A stretch of DNA of 64,000 bases from Acridotheres tristis. Taxonomy: Eukaryota > Chordata > Aves > Passeriformes > Sturnidae. Position 1 is the first letter of the stretch. Each line of letters starts with the position of its first letter. Positions 1 to 12,600 of this stretch are shown one piece after another. A program made the translations under genes and the position numbers. The DNA lies in NCBI GenBank assembly GCA_037013685.1, contig CM072891.1, forward strand, positions 62,001-126,000, given 5' to 3'. Under the pieces are notes generated by a model. The model searched no databases, was not told the origin of the DNA, and saw only the letters and a program-made list of their open reading frames with translations.

Positions 1-1437
1 GCAATTTTTGCAGTTGACAAACAGCATCACAATTACTGAAAAAAAAATTAAAGCAGCACATAAACTATGGCCTGCTTTTTAATCTCCAATTGATAGTTTT
101 TCTATGTTTATCATAAATATGGGAAGCTAAACTCCAGCAACTAAGAATAAACATACCTATAAATTCCTAGCAACCAGGATTCAAATAAAGGAGAAAACAT
201 AAAACAACAACAAAGTTTCTTTTCACTTAAGTTGACATCTGCGATCTACTTACACTATATGAGTTTAAATTCCACAGGATCATGAAGAGTAAGGATTTTT
301 GAAATAACCTGTCAAGCATTACATAAAATGGCACTTCTGTAACTCAGGTCTGGGATTTTAGAACTGCTAAAACAGTGAAAGACAATACACTGCAGTATGT
401 CTATACTACGATAACATAAAAAAAGGAACTACTCCATAAAGTGTCATTGAGATGGCTCAATCAAAGTAATATACATTTGTATCTTTATCAAGATAGATAT
501 TATGGTAAAAATGCTCACATTAAAAAATATAGTTATTATTGTTTGAATTTTCGTTAAAACTAGAAGGGTCTACATGAGCCAAACTATGAGGAATTTGGAT
601 ATAATAACATGCATCCTCATTTTATGGCACTAATAAAAATAATAATAGAGAAAGCTCTATTAAAAATCTTTAATAACCACAGTTCAATTTCCTAGTATAT
701 TTAAAAATTTTACAATGTGGGTGTATGTGCATGCATGTCTGCATAAACACACAAATAGATAAAACAACCTCCAAGTGTATATATTACATGTACACACTTA
801 TCCACATTCCTGCATACAACACTTCCATAATGCAAAGAGTATGCAGGGACTCTTCCATGTGACAACCAGGCGCCACATGCCATGCTTTCTTATTTCTCTG
901 TGTTTGTCCAGTAAATGTAATAACCCTTTCATATTTGGCTGAATGGAAGTGCTCAGATTCTTAGAAATAATGGTGATTTAGCCATTTAGCCACCACATCA
1001 TACACAAAGAAATGGTACTGCAAATACTGCTGATCAAAACATGAAAGTTCATCATGAAATGGAATGTAAATTATTCTAAAAATTATCCAAAGATTAGTTC
1101 AACATTACGGCAAAAAAACTCGGAATTTATAGAAAGTTTAAAACGTAATTCACATTACAAAGACTGGAGATACTTTATAGATGGAATTTTAAAATATGGA
1201 TATGACTGGCATTTATTTTTAAGCTTACTTCTATTAGAAATAGACTTGTCTCCTGTACAGGTGATGTTTTGTCTATGCCATATACAGTAGAAAAATAAAT
1301 TCTTTAGCAACCTAGAAATAGTTTATAAAACTCTTGAAGTTTCATTTTCTTCACTAAACATGCCAAGATTAGACTGAAAACCATAAATAAAAGCTATATA
1401 GACAACAGGTAAAGTAGAACAAGTTAAGAATACTACA
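1..1437. other. AT-rich sequence downstream of, or distal 3' UTR of, ARHGAP5
   Basis: No coding exon, RNA gene or mobile element recognised. It may be extended 3' UTR (a further AATAAA at 1212-1217 on the minus strand) or intergenic. Confidence 0.4.
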
Positions 1438-3317
1438 ATTTACAGGACAGACTTTATTGTACTATTAGTTCCTGTGTGCTTTGCAATAGGAAAAGGGTTG
1501 ACTTTTCTTTTTTTGTTTTGTTTTCTTAAAAAAGATAATTACTTGCAAGAATATAACACAATATCAAGATAATTTGTAATATACATGTACTTTAAACAGC
1601 AGCCAGGTTTATGGTATCTTAGTAATCTAGAATGATAATCCAAGTCATTAGAAGTACAATACCTAGGACATAAGTGGGAAAGGCAATTTTTATTTTGGGA
1701 AAATGGAGCAAATCAATCTCTTAATAAAAGCCTTAATTCTCAAAATCATCTATTTACTATAATACATACAAGACGATCTTAAATCTTGTTATAAGTGAAG
1801 ATTACAACAGTGACCATCATAAAGCTTTTTTTTTTTAAACTACACAAAACATTCTAGCAGCTGAATGAGCCAAAACTTTCTTCTTTGCAGACCTAAAAAG
1901 GTACATTTTGAGCATGAAAGAAAAAAAGCTGCTATGAAAAGTCTCACAGGTAGTGTTTATCTATGGTCTCCCCTTTGCTACAATTTGTAACCTTCTAAAT
2001 TTTTTTACCACTATCAAAATATTTAACCAAAAGATTTGTTTAAATTAAGCAGCATTCTTTTACAGCAAAATCGGTACCAATACAAAAGTAAAATAAATGA
2101 AAAAAAAAGATAATTTAAAATTACGGTGAAAAAAAAGAGTCATTTGAAATTTTAGTACAACATACCACAGGAAAAAAAATATGAATACAAGTTTATGTGA
2201 TTTTATATATACACACTCCAAAGAGGTTAATTGTCAGTACCCAAAGTATTTATTGCCATGTATTAGCAATGCATTTTTGTATATATTTAGAGGGTCACAT
2301 AAAAATAGATTTAAAGAATAGATTAATTGAAGTCCTAGATTAAAACATTGTTTGGTTTAGAGAATTTTACTACAACAAAAGTCATGTTTATGTATGAAAA
2401 GTTATATAACCTTATATGAAAATGTCATGAACTATTTCCTAAACACTACATGTATTCCCAAGTGGGAAAAATTAAAATATCTAAAATATATTAGATTAAG
2501 TTTACAAGACCATCAATGATCTTTTAAACATGCAGCTGTTTACAGAATTAACAGTTTTACAAAATGTTTAGTTCGGTAATGGAACATAAAGAAATAAGTA
2601 GGCAACATCAAAATTTTTGTACAATATTTGAAACTCACTTTTACAACAAGCATGTCCTTGGTATTGTGCTGTAAGAAATAATAAGCAATTTCACCCACCC
2701 TTAAACTGTCCACAGGTTTACTTAAAAATAAAGATGGATGGTGAGGGATCGTAAAATTCTCAACAGTGCATTTTGCATTCTTCCATAAACCACCCTAAGC
2801 ATAAAGTCACATAAGTAGCCAGGAGATTACAAAATAAACTATAGCTGGGCTTTAGTTGTTTACACAGAATGTTTGAATGTGAAGAAAATTGCCAAAAATA
2901 GCATGTTAAATAACAAAAACCAGCCATAAAGCAGGCTGTAAGCATTGAATGTTTCATAAATGTAATTTTTTTAAATCATTTAATTTCTATAGAAAAATTT
3001 TATTCACAATATATTGTGACAAATTGTCACAGGAATGATATAGTGATTGCAATAAAGTATCATGCAGCAGCAGCTTTGTACTTTATAGCTATTTTTGCTT
3101 TTAAAAATTAAACCTCTCCAGTCATGCTTATCACATAGTTTTTATCTGCAGCGTGTACAAATGAGGAACACAGTACGGGATATAACAAAAAGATGTCCAA
3201 TCAGCTGGATGGGAATTATTTCTCATAAATATGAAGTACATTACTGTATCCTGAAACATGCATGTCTATAGCTTGTCTCTACTGTCCAGCGCCAGGCTGC
3301 CTGCAATCATCTGCTGT
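1438..3317 (-). other. ARHGAP5: ARHGAP5 3' UTR (approximate extent)
   Basis: AT-rich sequence directly after the stop codon. Minus-strand AATAAA hexamers lie at 2999-3004, 2249-2254, 1689-1694, 1453-1458 and 1212-1217. The one at 1453-1458 (CAATAAAG) is followed on the minus strand by GT-rich sequence, so I chose it as a plausible main end. Several alternative ends are possible and none can be proved from the sequence. The 78-residue plus-strand frame at 1054-1290 has no recognisable features. Confidence 0.45.
1453..1458 (-). terminator. Candidate polyadenylation signal AATAAA
   Basis: Minus-strand AATAAA about 1.86 kb after the ARHGAP5 stop, followed by TG/GT-rich sequence. Other AATAAA sites in the same UTR (2999-3004, 2249-2254, 1689-1694) could give shorter forms. 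Confidence 0.35.
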
Positions 3318-3648
3318 CTATATGATGCCAAGAGGGTCTGCTGGTAACTGTGACTGTATCAGCTGAGGCTGCAGCGGCGGCGGCAGCTGCAGGGGTACCA
3401 TGGGCTCCACCATCTGCACTGGGTTGGGAGGCGGGGGCTGACAAGCCACTGGGTTTGGTGCTTCTACAATCTCCCCGTTGTAAAAGAAAAACTGACATTG
3501 TTGAATGAAGGTCTCTATAACTGATTGGTGGATTTTGGTGGTAGAAAGAAACTCTCTGTTTTCAAAATCAGGTCTCATCAAAGTAGGCCAGAAACAAATC
3601 GATAAGTTATCAGCAGTCATAAAGTTGGTCTTATATTGCTGACTAACC
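3318..3648 (-). CDS. ARHGAP5: ARHGAP5 last coding exon (residues 1396-1505) and stop
   Basis: The coding part starts after acceptor TCATTTCAG at 3649-3650 and ends at TAG (3320-3318). It encodes [20 protein letters not shown], including N1410, the asparagine conserved across RhoGAP domains. After the domain comes a proline- and glutamine-rich tail ([17 protein letters not shown]) ending DPLGII. The open frame extends 5' of the acceptor to 3695, but that part is intron. The 3' UTR follows without interruption. Confidence 0.95.
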
Positions 3649-6600
3649 CTGAAATGAGAATGATACGCACAGAGTGAATTAAAACCAGTATGCAATCAAC
3701 TAGAAATATTCTCATAGTGCTCTAACTGTAGACATTATTACTAAACAATCTCAAGATTCTTGCTCCTTTCATCCAGCGATCCATTAAAACAATTGTCCTT
3801 GAATATTTTATGTGATTATGCACAAGAAAATTTAGAAACCATGTCGTTTCCAGATTTGGATTGTTAATAAAAATAAATCTGATTAAGCTTGCAATCAAGA
3901 AAGAAATTCAACATTCCACCAGCATTTTGAACTGACAATAATAAACAAACTGAAACAGGTTCTTCACTTATCATCTAAATTCATTATTGCAATACTATTT
4001 CCAAACAAACAAAACAAACCTCCAAAGAATAACAAACCATCTTGTTACCAAATTTATCATCTACAAGCAAATACCTATTCAGAAAAAACAAAATGCTTTT
4101 CACAGCAATAGGCTAGAAAGACAGGGTATTTTGTTTTCTAAAATACTCTGCATTCTAAACTAACATCACAGTTTATATACACACATAATCAAATATATCA
4201 GTAATTTATATACACACAAAATCAAATTATATACACATAAAATCACAATTTTATCTAGAGGTAATTACTGAGAGATACATGAACAATCATGTGTTAATAC
4301 ATCTGGCAAACACCAAAGATATGCATTTAGCTGGGGACATGCATTTCCTATATTACAGTAGATATTACAAAGGTAGCAGAGCTACAATTTCTGTAGAAAT
4401 AGACAGAAAATAAAACTTCAGAAATTTGTCAGTTACAATTTTGATGATTTACAAGAGCAGCCCACAAGAATTTGTGACAGCTGGCTGTAGTCCATAGTTT
4501 CAAGAGCTGTGAAAGCCATAGTAAACACTAGAATTAACACTATAAGAAAATATCTCCACTCATTTACAATGCATGTATAATGGTAACGATAAATCACAAA
4601 AAAATAGTGTGAAAGTATACAAATACTGCCTTGCAATCTGTTTTGAGTAAGTTTGGATAGGACATTTGGATACTATTTCTGAGTGGCAATAAAATTCATA
4701 ATCTCTTTGCTAAAAAAAATTACATTTTAAATTAATTTACAGATCAAAGAATAAATATTAGCTACATTTTGCTTAGCATTATTAGTATGCCCACAATCAT
4801 TAGACTAAATAAATGAAGCAGTGGGAACCTATGGCTAGAGGTGAGAAAAAAAAGAAAGGCATTGCACCTCCTCCCCAACAACAGCTCACAACCAGATTAA
4901 ACAAAATGAACGATCAAATGCATTCCCTCCTGTGCTTCAACTTTACCTTTGTACTTTCTAAGAGTAAACAAAACCCTACCAAACTTGTATGTTGGTCTCC
5001 TACTAAACTTTGTCTAACTGCTTTAGACTCTTTTAAGTGCTCAGCAAATGCTCATTTACCTTCTTCTATGTTTACTCAAAATGAAAAATGATATGCCTCT
5101 CTTGATCCTGCCCACTTGCTCCTTTGGCAATGATGCCAAATAAATATATGACAATAATATGTGAGAAATAAATCTATAAGGTTTTCTGAATCAACTTCCA
5201 CATTCTCAATTCTAGCAGATAATTCATTGTTAAAAACACAATCTTTTTGCAACTGTTAACAACTTAAACAAAATTGAAAAATACTAAACCTGTTTAGATG
5301 TGTTATTATGTATCTGAAGACATCATAGTTCACTGGGTGGAATTTCTTCACAATCTCTTTTAATTCGTGTAGCCGTTCTGTCTTATCCATGATTTCTATA
5401 GAAATAAGTGACATTTTCTGACACATCTAGAAAGACATACTGAATAAAGTGTTGCTAAGTCTTTTTCCTAGTATAATGGTACAGGTAAGATACCCACAGA
5501 GAAATATCAACTGAGAAAATATTTAATAAAATTCCTATTTCCATAGAGTAACTTTTTTATTATAGAGTTTGTCCTGGTTACTCTAAGCACACTAAGTACA
5601 CTCACTGCAAGTTTAACTAAGCACAAAAACATTTTTTATGAATTTAAACAAAATTTATTTATCTGTGTTTAGCAAATAATTACTTGACTAGCACACTGTT
5701 GGCTTGTAGAATAACAATGTCACAGGGTCATTTCTTGTTAGAGTTCCCTCTGCTTGCAAAATGTTATGACAGGAAGACATTCACATGAGCTTAGAATATT
5801 CTTAAACTTCACTGTTATTCAAATAACAAAAAAGTTAGAAATAGGGCTGGTGCAGCTATTTTAAATATGCTGCCTACAGAAGAACAGGGATTCTTCACAA
5901 GCCCAAAAGACATTTTATATGCTTCAAACAGGAAATAACCAATGCGTAGGAAAAGAATATGAAATAAAGTAACCATTTTATTTTAAAAAACTCAACAACT
6001 AATGCTGTGGGATCCATACATTCTGCAGAATATGCTTCTAATAAATGATGATTCATATCACAAAAAGGTATACAAGTTCCCCTCTATTACTTGGCTGCAT
6101 TGCTAAAAAGAACTTTGATCTACCCTAGCATAATAGAAAAATGTTAAATACAGTCCAGTATATCCCAAATATAAATTTAAAGCAGTATTAATGGCATTTT
6201 AAAACAGTAATTACAATTATATTCTAAGCTATTTTATGTTTTGACTGGAATTTAACTGTTATAATTTTAAGAAAATACAGAACCAAAGTAACTACATTAA
6301 ACAAGCAATATGCCTGAAAAGAACAGCAGAAATACCAGAAATAGCTATTTACAGAAAATACAAAGTTTCTAATGGGCAATATAGCAAGTCCAGGCCCAAG
6401 CCCTAGGCTTACACTAGTGCTTCCATGTTTTGAAGAAAAAATACTTTGGAATACTGTACCATAATATCCCACAGATGTGTCTGGTTTTTGAAGTCTACTT
6501 TCAATGTAAGACTTCATGAATTCAAGATATTTTTCCCATTAACAACTGCAAAGATGCTCCAAGAGCTTTCATCATTTCTATCACTTAACAAAAAATGGAA

Positions 6601-9600
6601 AAAAAGCAGATGCCTCCCAATTAAATTTTCTAGGAGAAGGAGAAATAAGCTACAAAGCTATTTTGAAAAATAAATGTATTACATTCATCTCATCCTAATT
6701 TTAAACAATATTAAAAAATACACGTGTCTAAGGAATTTTAAAAATGTTCAGTGCAGATAGTCCTTTCAACTTAAAATGAAGTAAAAATAGCAATAAAGGC
6801 AATGGAAATAAGACATATCAAGAAAAGGTTGTTTATTACTTACTTGATGTTTCCAACAACTCTTGATGCAAAGAGTAAGGAACTAATGGATCTGGCAGAT
6901 CTGCAAAAAAAGCTTTCAGAGCTCCAGCCACTGCATTCACTGTTACTCCCATTGATTCTAGACTGATATTATGATCTGCAAAACAAAATTTTAAAAATAA
7001 CAATATAAGTAAAATCTACTGTTATCATTCCCTATAATACTTTATGAAAACAAGAATTTATTCAAAACACTGAGAACTAAAAATTTTGCTAAATTATTAT
7101 AAGAAAGGAAATAAGGAAGGAAAAGGTGAACCTATTGACAAGCTGCTATCACACCAACCTACAAAAAATCAAATATAAGAAAATCTGACAGTATTTCAAA
7201 ATAGAAGAAGATCAGAAAAATAAAATTGTCTAATTCTCCATGAAGACTTGAATGATTTTGTATTTGTCATTAACAGGCTTCTGATGAATCAATTTTGCCC
7301 AGGAAGGAGTTATAAATTCTATTTCCCAAAATCCTACTGAACAGCAAAGCAAGGCATTAAAAAAATAGCACATTTATTTTCTTTAACATCTAGGAGGTAT
7401 TTTACTATTTTTCACAGGCTCAATTTCATTATTAACATCCTAGAATTTTTAATAAATGTTTTCATTTTAAAGCATAAATACATCAAAGTGAACAGCCTAA
7501 ACTACCGATCACATTTCATTATATTCTGCAATGACAAAGGCTGTTAGAAATTATCCAGACTTAATTGTTAATGTGTATTATTCAAGAGAGCTTTCACTGA
7601 AGTATCTAGAATTACTATTTGTGGGGCATAAGAAGCAGAAGTGAACGCCTTAATGCCTAGGACTGATGAATTGTTAACACAAGAAACAGCTAAGACTGCA
7701 CTTAAACGCTTTCAAACCTTCAAATACCACTTAGATAATATTTTAACAGCACTTAAGCCAGCTGCAACAAGACTCCCCTCCTATCCTTGGAGTTTCACTG
7801 GTAATAACCTGGACTGTACCAATAGAACCCATGAGAACATTAAGGACACAGTGTTATGGAAGTTGGTTTGAAAGTGCAATCCTTTTATATTGCACTGTGA
7901 TAAACCCACGGAGAATTCATGTACTGTTTTGGCTTTAAATAATAAAATCTCTGATTACCTTGATCAAACTGTTTTTGAATGTTGTCTTGATCTGTTTTAT
8001 TCCCACTAACACGGTACAGGCCTTCAGTACATAATCCTTAGAAGAAGAGAAAAAAAAAATATTAAAAAGCAAGTTTATACGCTATAAAGCAAAGCAGAAC
8101 CAGTTATAGGTATTCAAAAGTAGGAATGCATTTCGTAAGTGCCTAAAAAGTTAGCACATTAACCATTACAGCAATATAGGACTACCAAAACACAAAATGT
8201 CAGTTGTCTATTGAGTACACCATTCCATTTAAAATGAATCAGAGGAAATAACACTGAAGGATAACAAGACCCTGATGCAGATATTTGTTGATTAATGTAC
8301 CCAAAATTATTCTCTTACTGATATCTATTAGACTCTTGTTATTTGCACCAGTTTTTTAATAATCAAAAAACCTAGATTCTGTGGTACCCACAATATTTAT
8401 GTTTTTAAGAACTATCTTCACAGTTTGGGCTTAACAACTTATTATGGTAAGCAACAACACACTAAAAATTATCTGCAGGGAAAAAAAAATAAAAATCAAG
8501 CATTCATAACTGAATCCTGATCTCTTTAACACACTCCTGTTTATGACAAGAACTTACTCTCCCAACATGCTTTCCCTTTTACCATATTTATTTTATAAAC
8601 TTGGAATCCATCGCTCCTCACTTCTTATGTAAGGTAAACTATCACATCATTTACAAGTCTTTCTTTAAGGGGTGGCAGAAAAGGGGAAAGGTGTTAGGAA
8701 GCAGAGGTTCCCCAAGCTTCACATTATTACTTGGCCTTACCACATGTTACAGAGTCCTAATTGCATCAGCCTTTCAATGTAAACGCTGAACAGTACACCT
8801 TCATTATACACACACACACTTGCACACTCCAGTGACTACACTTCCTACCAAACTGCCCACACCTGCTCACTGAACGAAAGAGTCCATCCCGAAAATCGCA
8901 CCATCACCAAGACATTTTTCTTTTTAAATTTAGAACCATTAAGGAATATAAACAATTTACAGTTCCTTAATTCTCCGAGTTACCTTTATGGGTGCAAAAT
9001 TATCTATATACTAGATCTCTGTAACATTACATGGGTTTATTAAAAATTCACAGGTTTCACAGCTTTATGAAATCTCTTCGCCTTTTGCCATCATAAGCCA
9101 AAAGCAATGCATTTTAGATCATCAGATCAATACTTAACTGCTCTGTCCAACTACAATACACCGAATATGTCTTTTAAGTTACCACGAAACATTAAGGATC
9201 CTATTACAATGCTCTAAGTACAGAAAGCACATGATTGGTTCATATGGCTGGGATATTGTTAACAATTTCACATAGCTCTTCTAACTCATTATTTCCTTCT
9301 GAATGTTTCAGTAACTCAACATATCTCTTTACTGGCTGCATCAAGGTTATTTTAGTAAGCATTTCTTCAATTAACTTTCACGCCCATCACTTAGTTTTCC
9401 AATCCCATAGCCAAGAGTTTTCCTCTTGTAAATGTAGCCCTGAACAGTCCCTTCAAAAAACCTGAGTCTTGTTCATAAATATCCTTGAACACCATCAGAA
9501 GGTAAATTTGGTGGCACAGGGCAAAAAGTGATTTCAATGATTCAGTGATTTCCACATCTTGGAAAGAGTTTCAAACCTGCCTTCAAAAAAATGTCCCAAA

Positions 9601-12600
9601 TGTGTTACATGTGATCACAGCCAGAAATACTTTACATTCCTCTTCCAGAAGCTGTAAATAAATACAAAAGACCACTGGTAGACAAGAACAAACTACAATC
9701 AAGATTTTATTTGTCTACTATGAGAGAATTCTCCGTTGGAGACCCTACAGCCCCAGGATAGTCTTTGTTTTATCCAATTACTATTCAATGTGTTTCTGCA
9801 CAAGGGAAACTGCATGTACTGCAATAGCAGTTTCTGAGAAGTCTGACCCAGCCACTGTTTTGCAGGAGTGTATAAACCTTGAATACTTGCACTGGCTGCT
9901 CTGGAGACATGCTCTAGTGTGGTATCAGTGCTACAATTCTAAGAAACAAAGAAAGACAACTTACAGTACTTCAGAAAATTTTCAGGTGAAACAAGAAGAT
10001 GCCTACTGAATTTAGGCATCTTCCAAAAATAGTGAAGTGCTGCAATTCTGGATTAAGCTAACTAAATTTGTCTTCTGAATTCCTCAAGGAAAAATTTTTC
10101 TTGTATATATTCTAGAAAGTCACACTTCATGAAATGGTTGGTCAATTGTCATTACACCTTCTCTAAGGCATGGAAGGAGACGAGCTTAATCTGTAGTCTG
10201 AAAGTATTCTTTAAGTAATGCTCCAATTCTCTGTTGCTTTCTATTATGCAACCAGGTGTTTCCAATGCTTCTTACATGAAGATCTTCCATCAAGTATCAG
10301 ACACTCTAGTTCACTAGCTTTAGCTTTTAAATTTCTTGCATATCTACAACGTAAATCTATAATAAAAGAGGGGAAGATTGAGAGTACTCAACATTTCTTT
10401 TATTCTGAAAGCTTTTTAAAAGTTTGCAAACCTCTTGATTTTTCCAAACTTTTTTCTATGTTCTTACTCTGCCTGCATTCTGGTCCAGTCATAATTTTCA
10501 ACATACCCCTACCAAAATCAATTGCTGCTGTTATGTATCAGAATCATATGATTTATTTGCTGCTCTGTCTTGCTAGATCCTCCTTACATCACATCACAAT
10601 AACCTACCTTTATTTCAAGACCAGGCACATCTCCTTCGCCTAGAACATCTCCTTCGCCTAGACTACTCTTTTCTCAAAGTACCTCCTACTGCCTAATAAA
10701 TTCTCTTGTACCTTCTTTTGTGCTGCCAGTTGTGACCAGGGCTCCATCTCATCTAACTGGAACTTCACCACATGGGTTCAAAGCATTTGAAAAGGAGCAG
10801 AGAAAGGTGAATCTGCACCTACAAGGTGAATCTGTACCTACATACATAATCAGTCTGTAGACACTTCCATTCTTAAGCTTCAACATATTTCCACAACTCT
10901 TGGTTCCTTCGTGGAACATACTAACTTCAGGACAAGGAAAGACCAGTCCACCTGGTATAATATCCATTTTCCATACCATATACTACACTATGTAGTATAT
11001 GCTTGAGGAGATATATAGAAAGGACAGGAAAGAAAAAAACAAAACTTACCAGCAATCTTTTTGTGGCTTATATAAGCTTTTGCATAAGGTGTTGTAATAG
11101 CCACCTGGGGATTTATCCTTCACTAATTCACCCAAACCCCTTCAAGTAACTGATTTGTAGTCTTTACGTCATGGTGAATGCAGTTTTGTCATTTCAGAAT
11201 GTACATTATGAAAGCACACTGAGTTTATGCTCAGTACTTGAAGTTTGCATCATTTTTTATCTCAATAAGAAGCAATAACTTTTCTATATTTTCTCAGCAC
11301 CGGTTTTGTAAATTTATGTAATTTCACTTCCTCAGAAATGTTCTAAGCTAATCAATTCGGTGTACCTTGATCCAAGAGTTTCTATTACTCTCATATGTAT
11401 TATCTTTACCAATTCTTTCCTATTTTGAGAAAGGCTAAACCAAACTGCAACCAGTACCTAAACTCTGTGTATAGCACAGCATTAGGTAACAGCATGATTT
11501 TTCTTCCTCCATAACACTTAACTCTCTTCTTTTTTTGCTTGCTTGATAGCAAGAACAGAGAGTTTAAGTTTTCAGAGAGCTGTCTATGATGATTTCAAAG
11601 CATTTTCCAAGTGACAACAGCTATACCAACATTTAGACTGCTGAAAAGTCATAGAGTGCCTGCTAACAACATCCACAGCCAGGTTCTGCTATCATATTCT
11701 GTGTTTCTGAATACGTGCCACAATCACAGCAAGTCTGTCTCTTCCAGTTACATTCCTTCCTCTACCAGTGGCCAATGGAACTTTTCAGGAGTCGTTCTCC
11801 ACTACAATAGCTGAGCCTATCATTCCCACACTTACCTTTGTAAATTTGATGATCTGTATATTTCTCTAATTTTATTCCATGGATTGATCTGGTATACCTC
11901 TTTTCAACCCCTATGCTACAACACAAGACTAAAGGAACCACCAATTTACTGATTCAAACTAGTAATCTCTATGTACACCTAGAATGTATATAATTACTGA
12001 GCAAAGAAACCAAACTCTAAGTAAGAATATCTCATACTAACTTTACTTATATAAAACATATTTAATGTGACCTTACCAACACTGACATTTAAAGTCTCAT
12101 AACATACAATTCACACACTGAAAATCAGAACCAAAAATAAGTGTCTTACTGCTTCTTGTAATAAAATAATTTATAGCATATTGAAATGTTCAATAAACAA
12201 TAAGCAGTGTAAGGAAACAAGCAGTACTTTTAGAAAGACCCTTATAATAGGAAGCTTTCCAAAGCTGAATTAACATTTCTATAATTTACATTAACTGATC
12301 ATTAAACCAGGTCTCAATCATTTTATGAAGCATCACTCAAGTCAATATTTTATAGCCTGTCAATTTTCAGAGAAGAATACAAGACTACAATTAATATGAC
12401 ATTATGAATATGCCTAGGAAAAGGTAGGTGCATTCTTTGCTTCATTAAAAATGGGTGACAACTGAAGCATTGTAGTTTTCCAGGCATACAGCTGTTTGAT
12501 CACTTTGGGTCTGGAGAATGCTGAGGGAGTAAGTGGAACAGCATAACTATCATACATACCCTGGCATCTTGGTCCTACCTGCATCGTTTAGGAATTTTTT

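Noticed and set aside
10218..10643. 141-codon plus-strand open frame in intron 3
   Set aside because: No motif or recognisable family, no splice or promoter context, and composition is typical of intron sequence.
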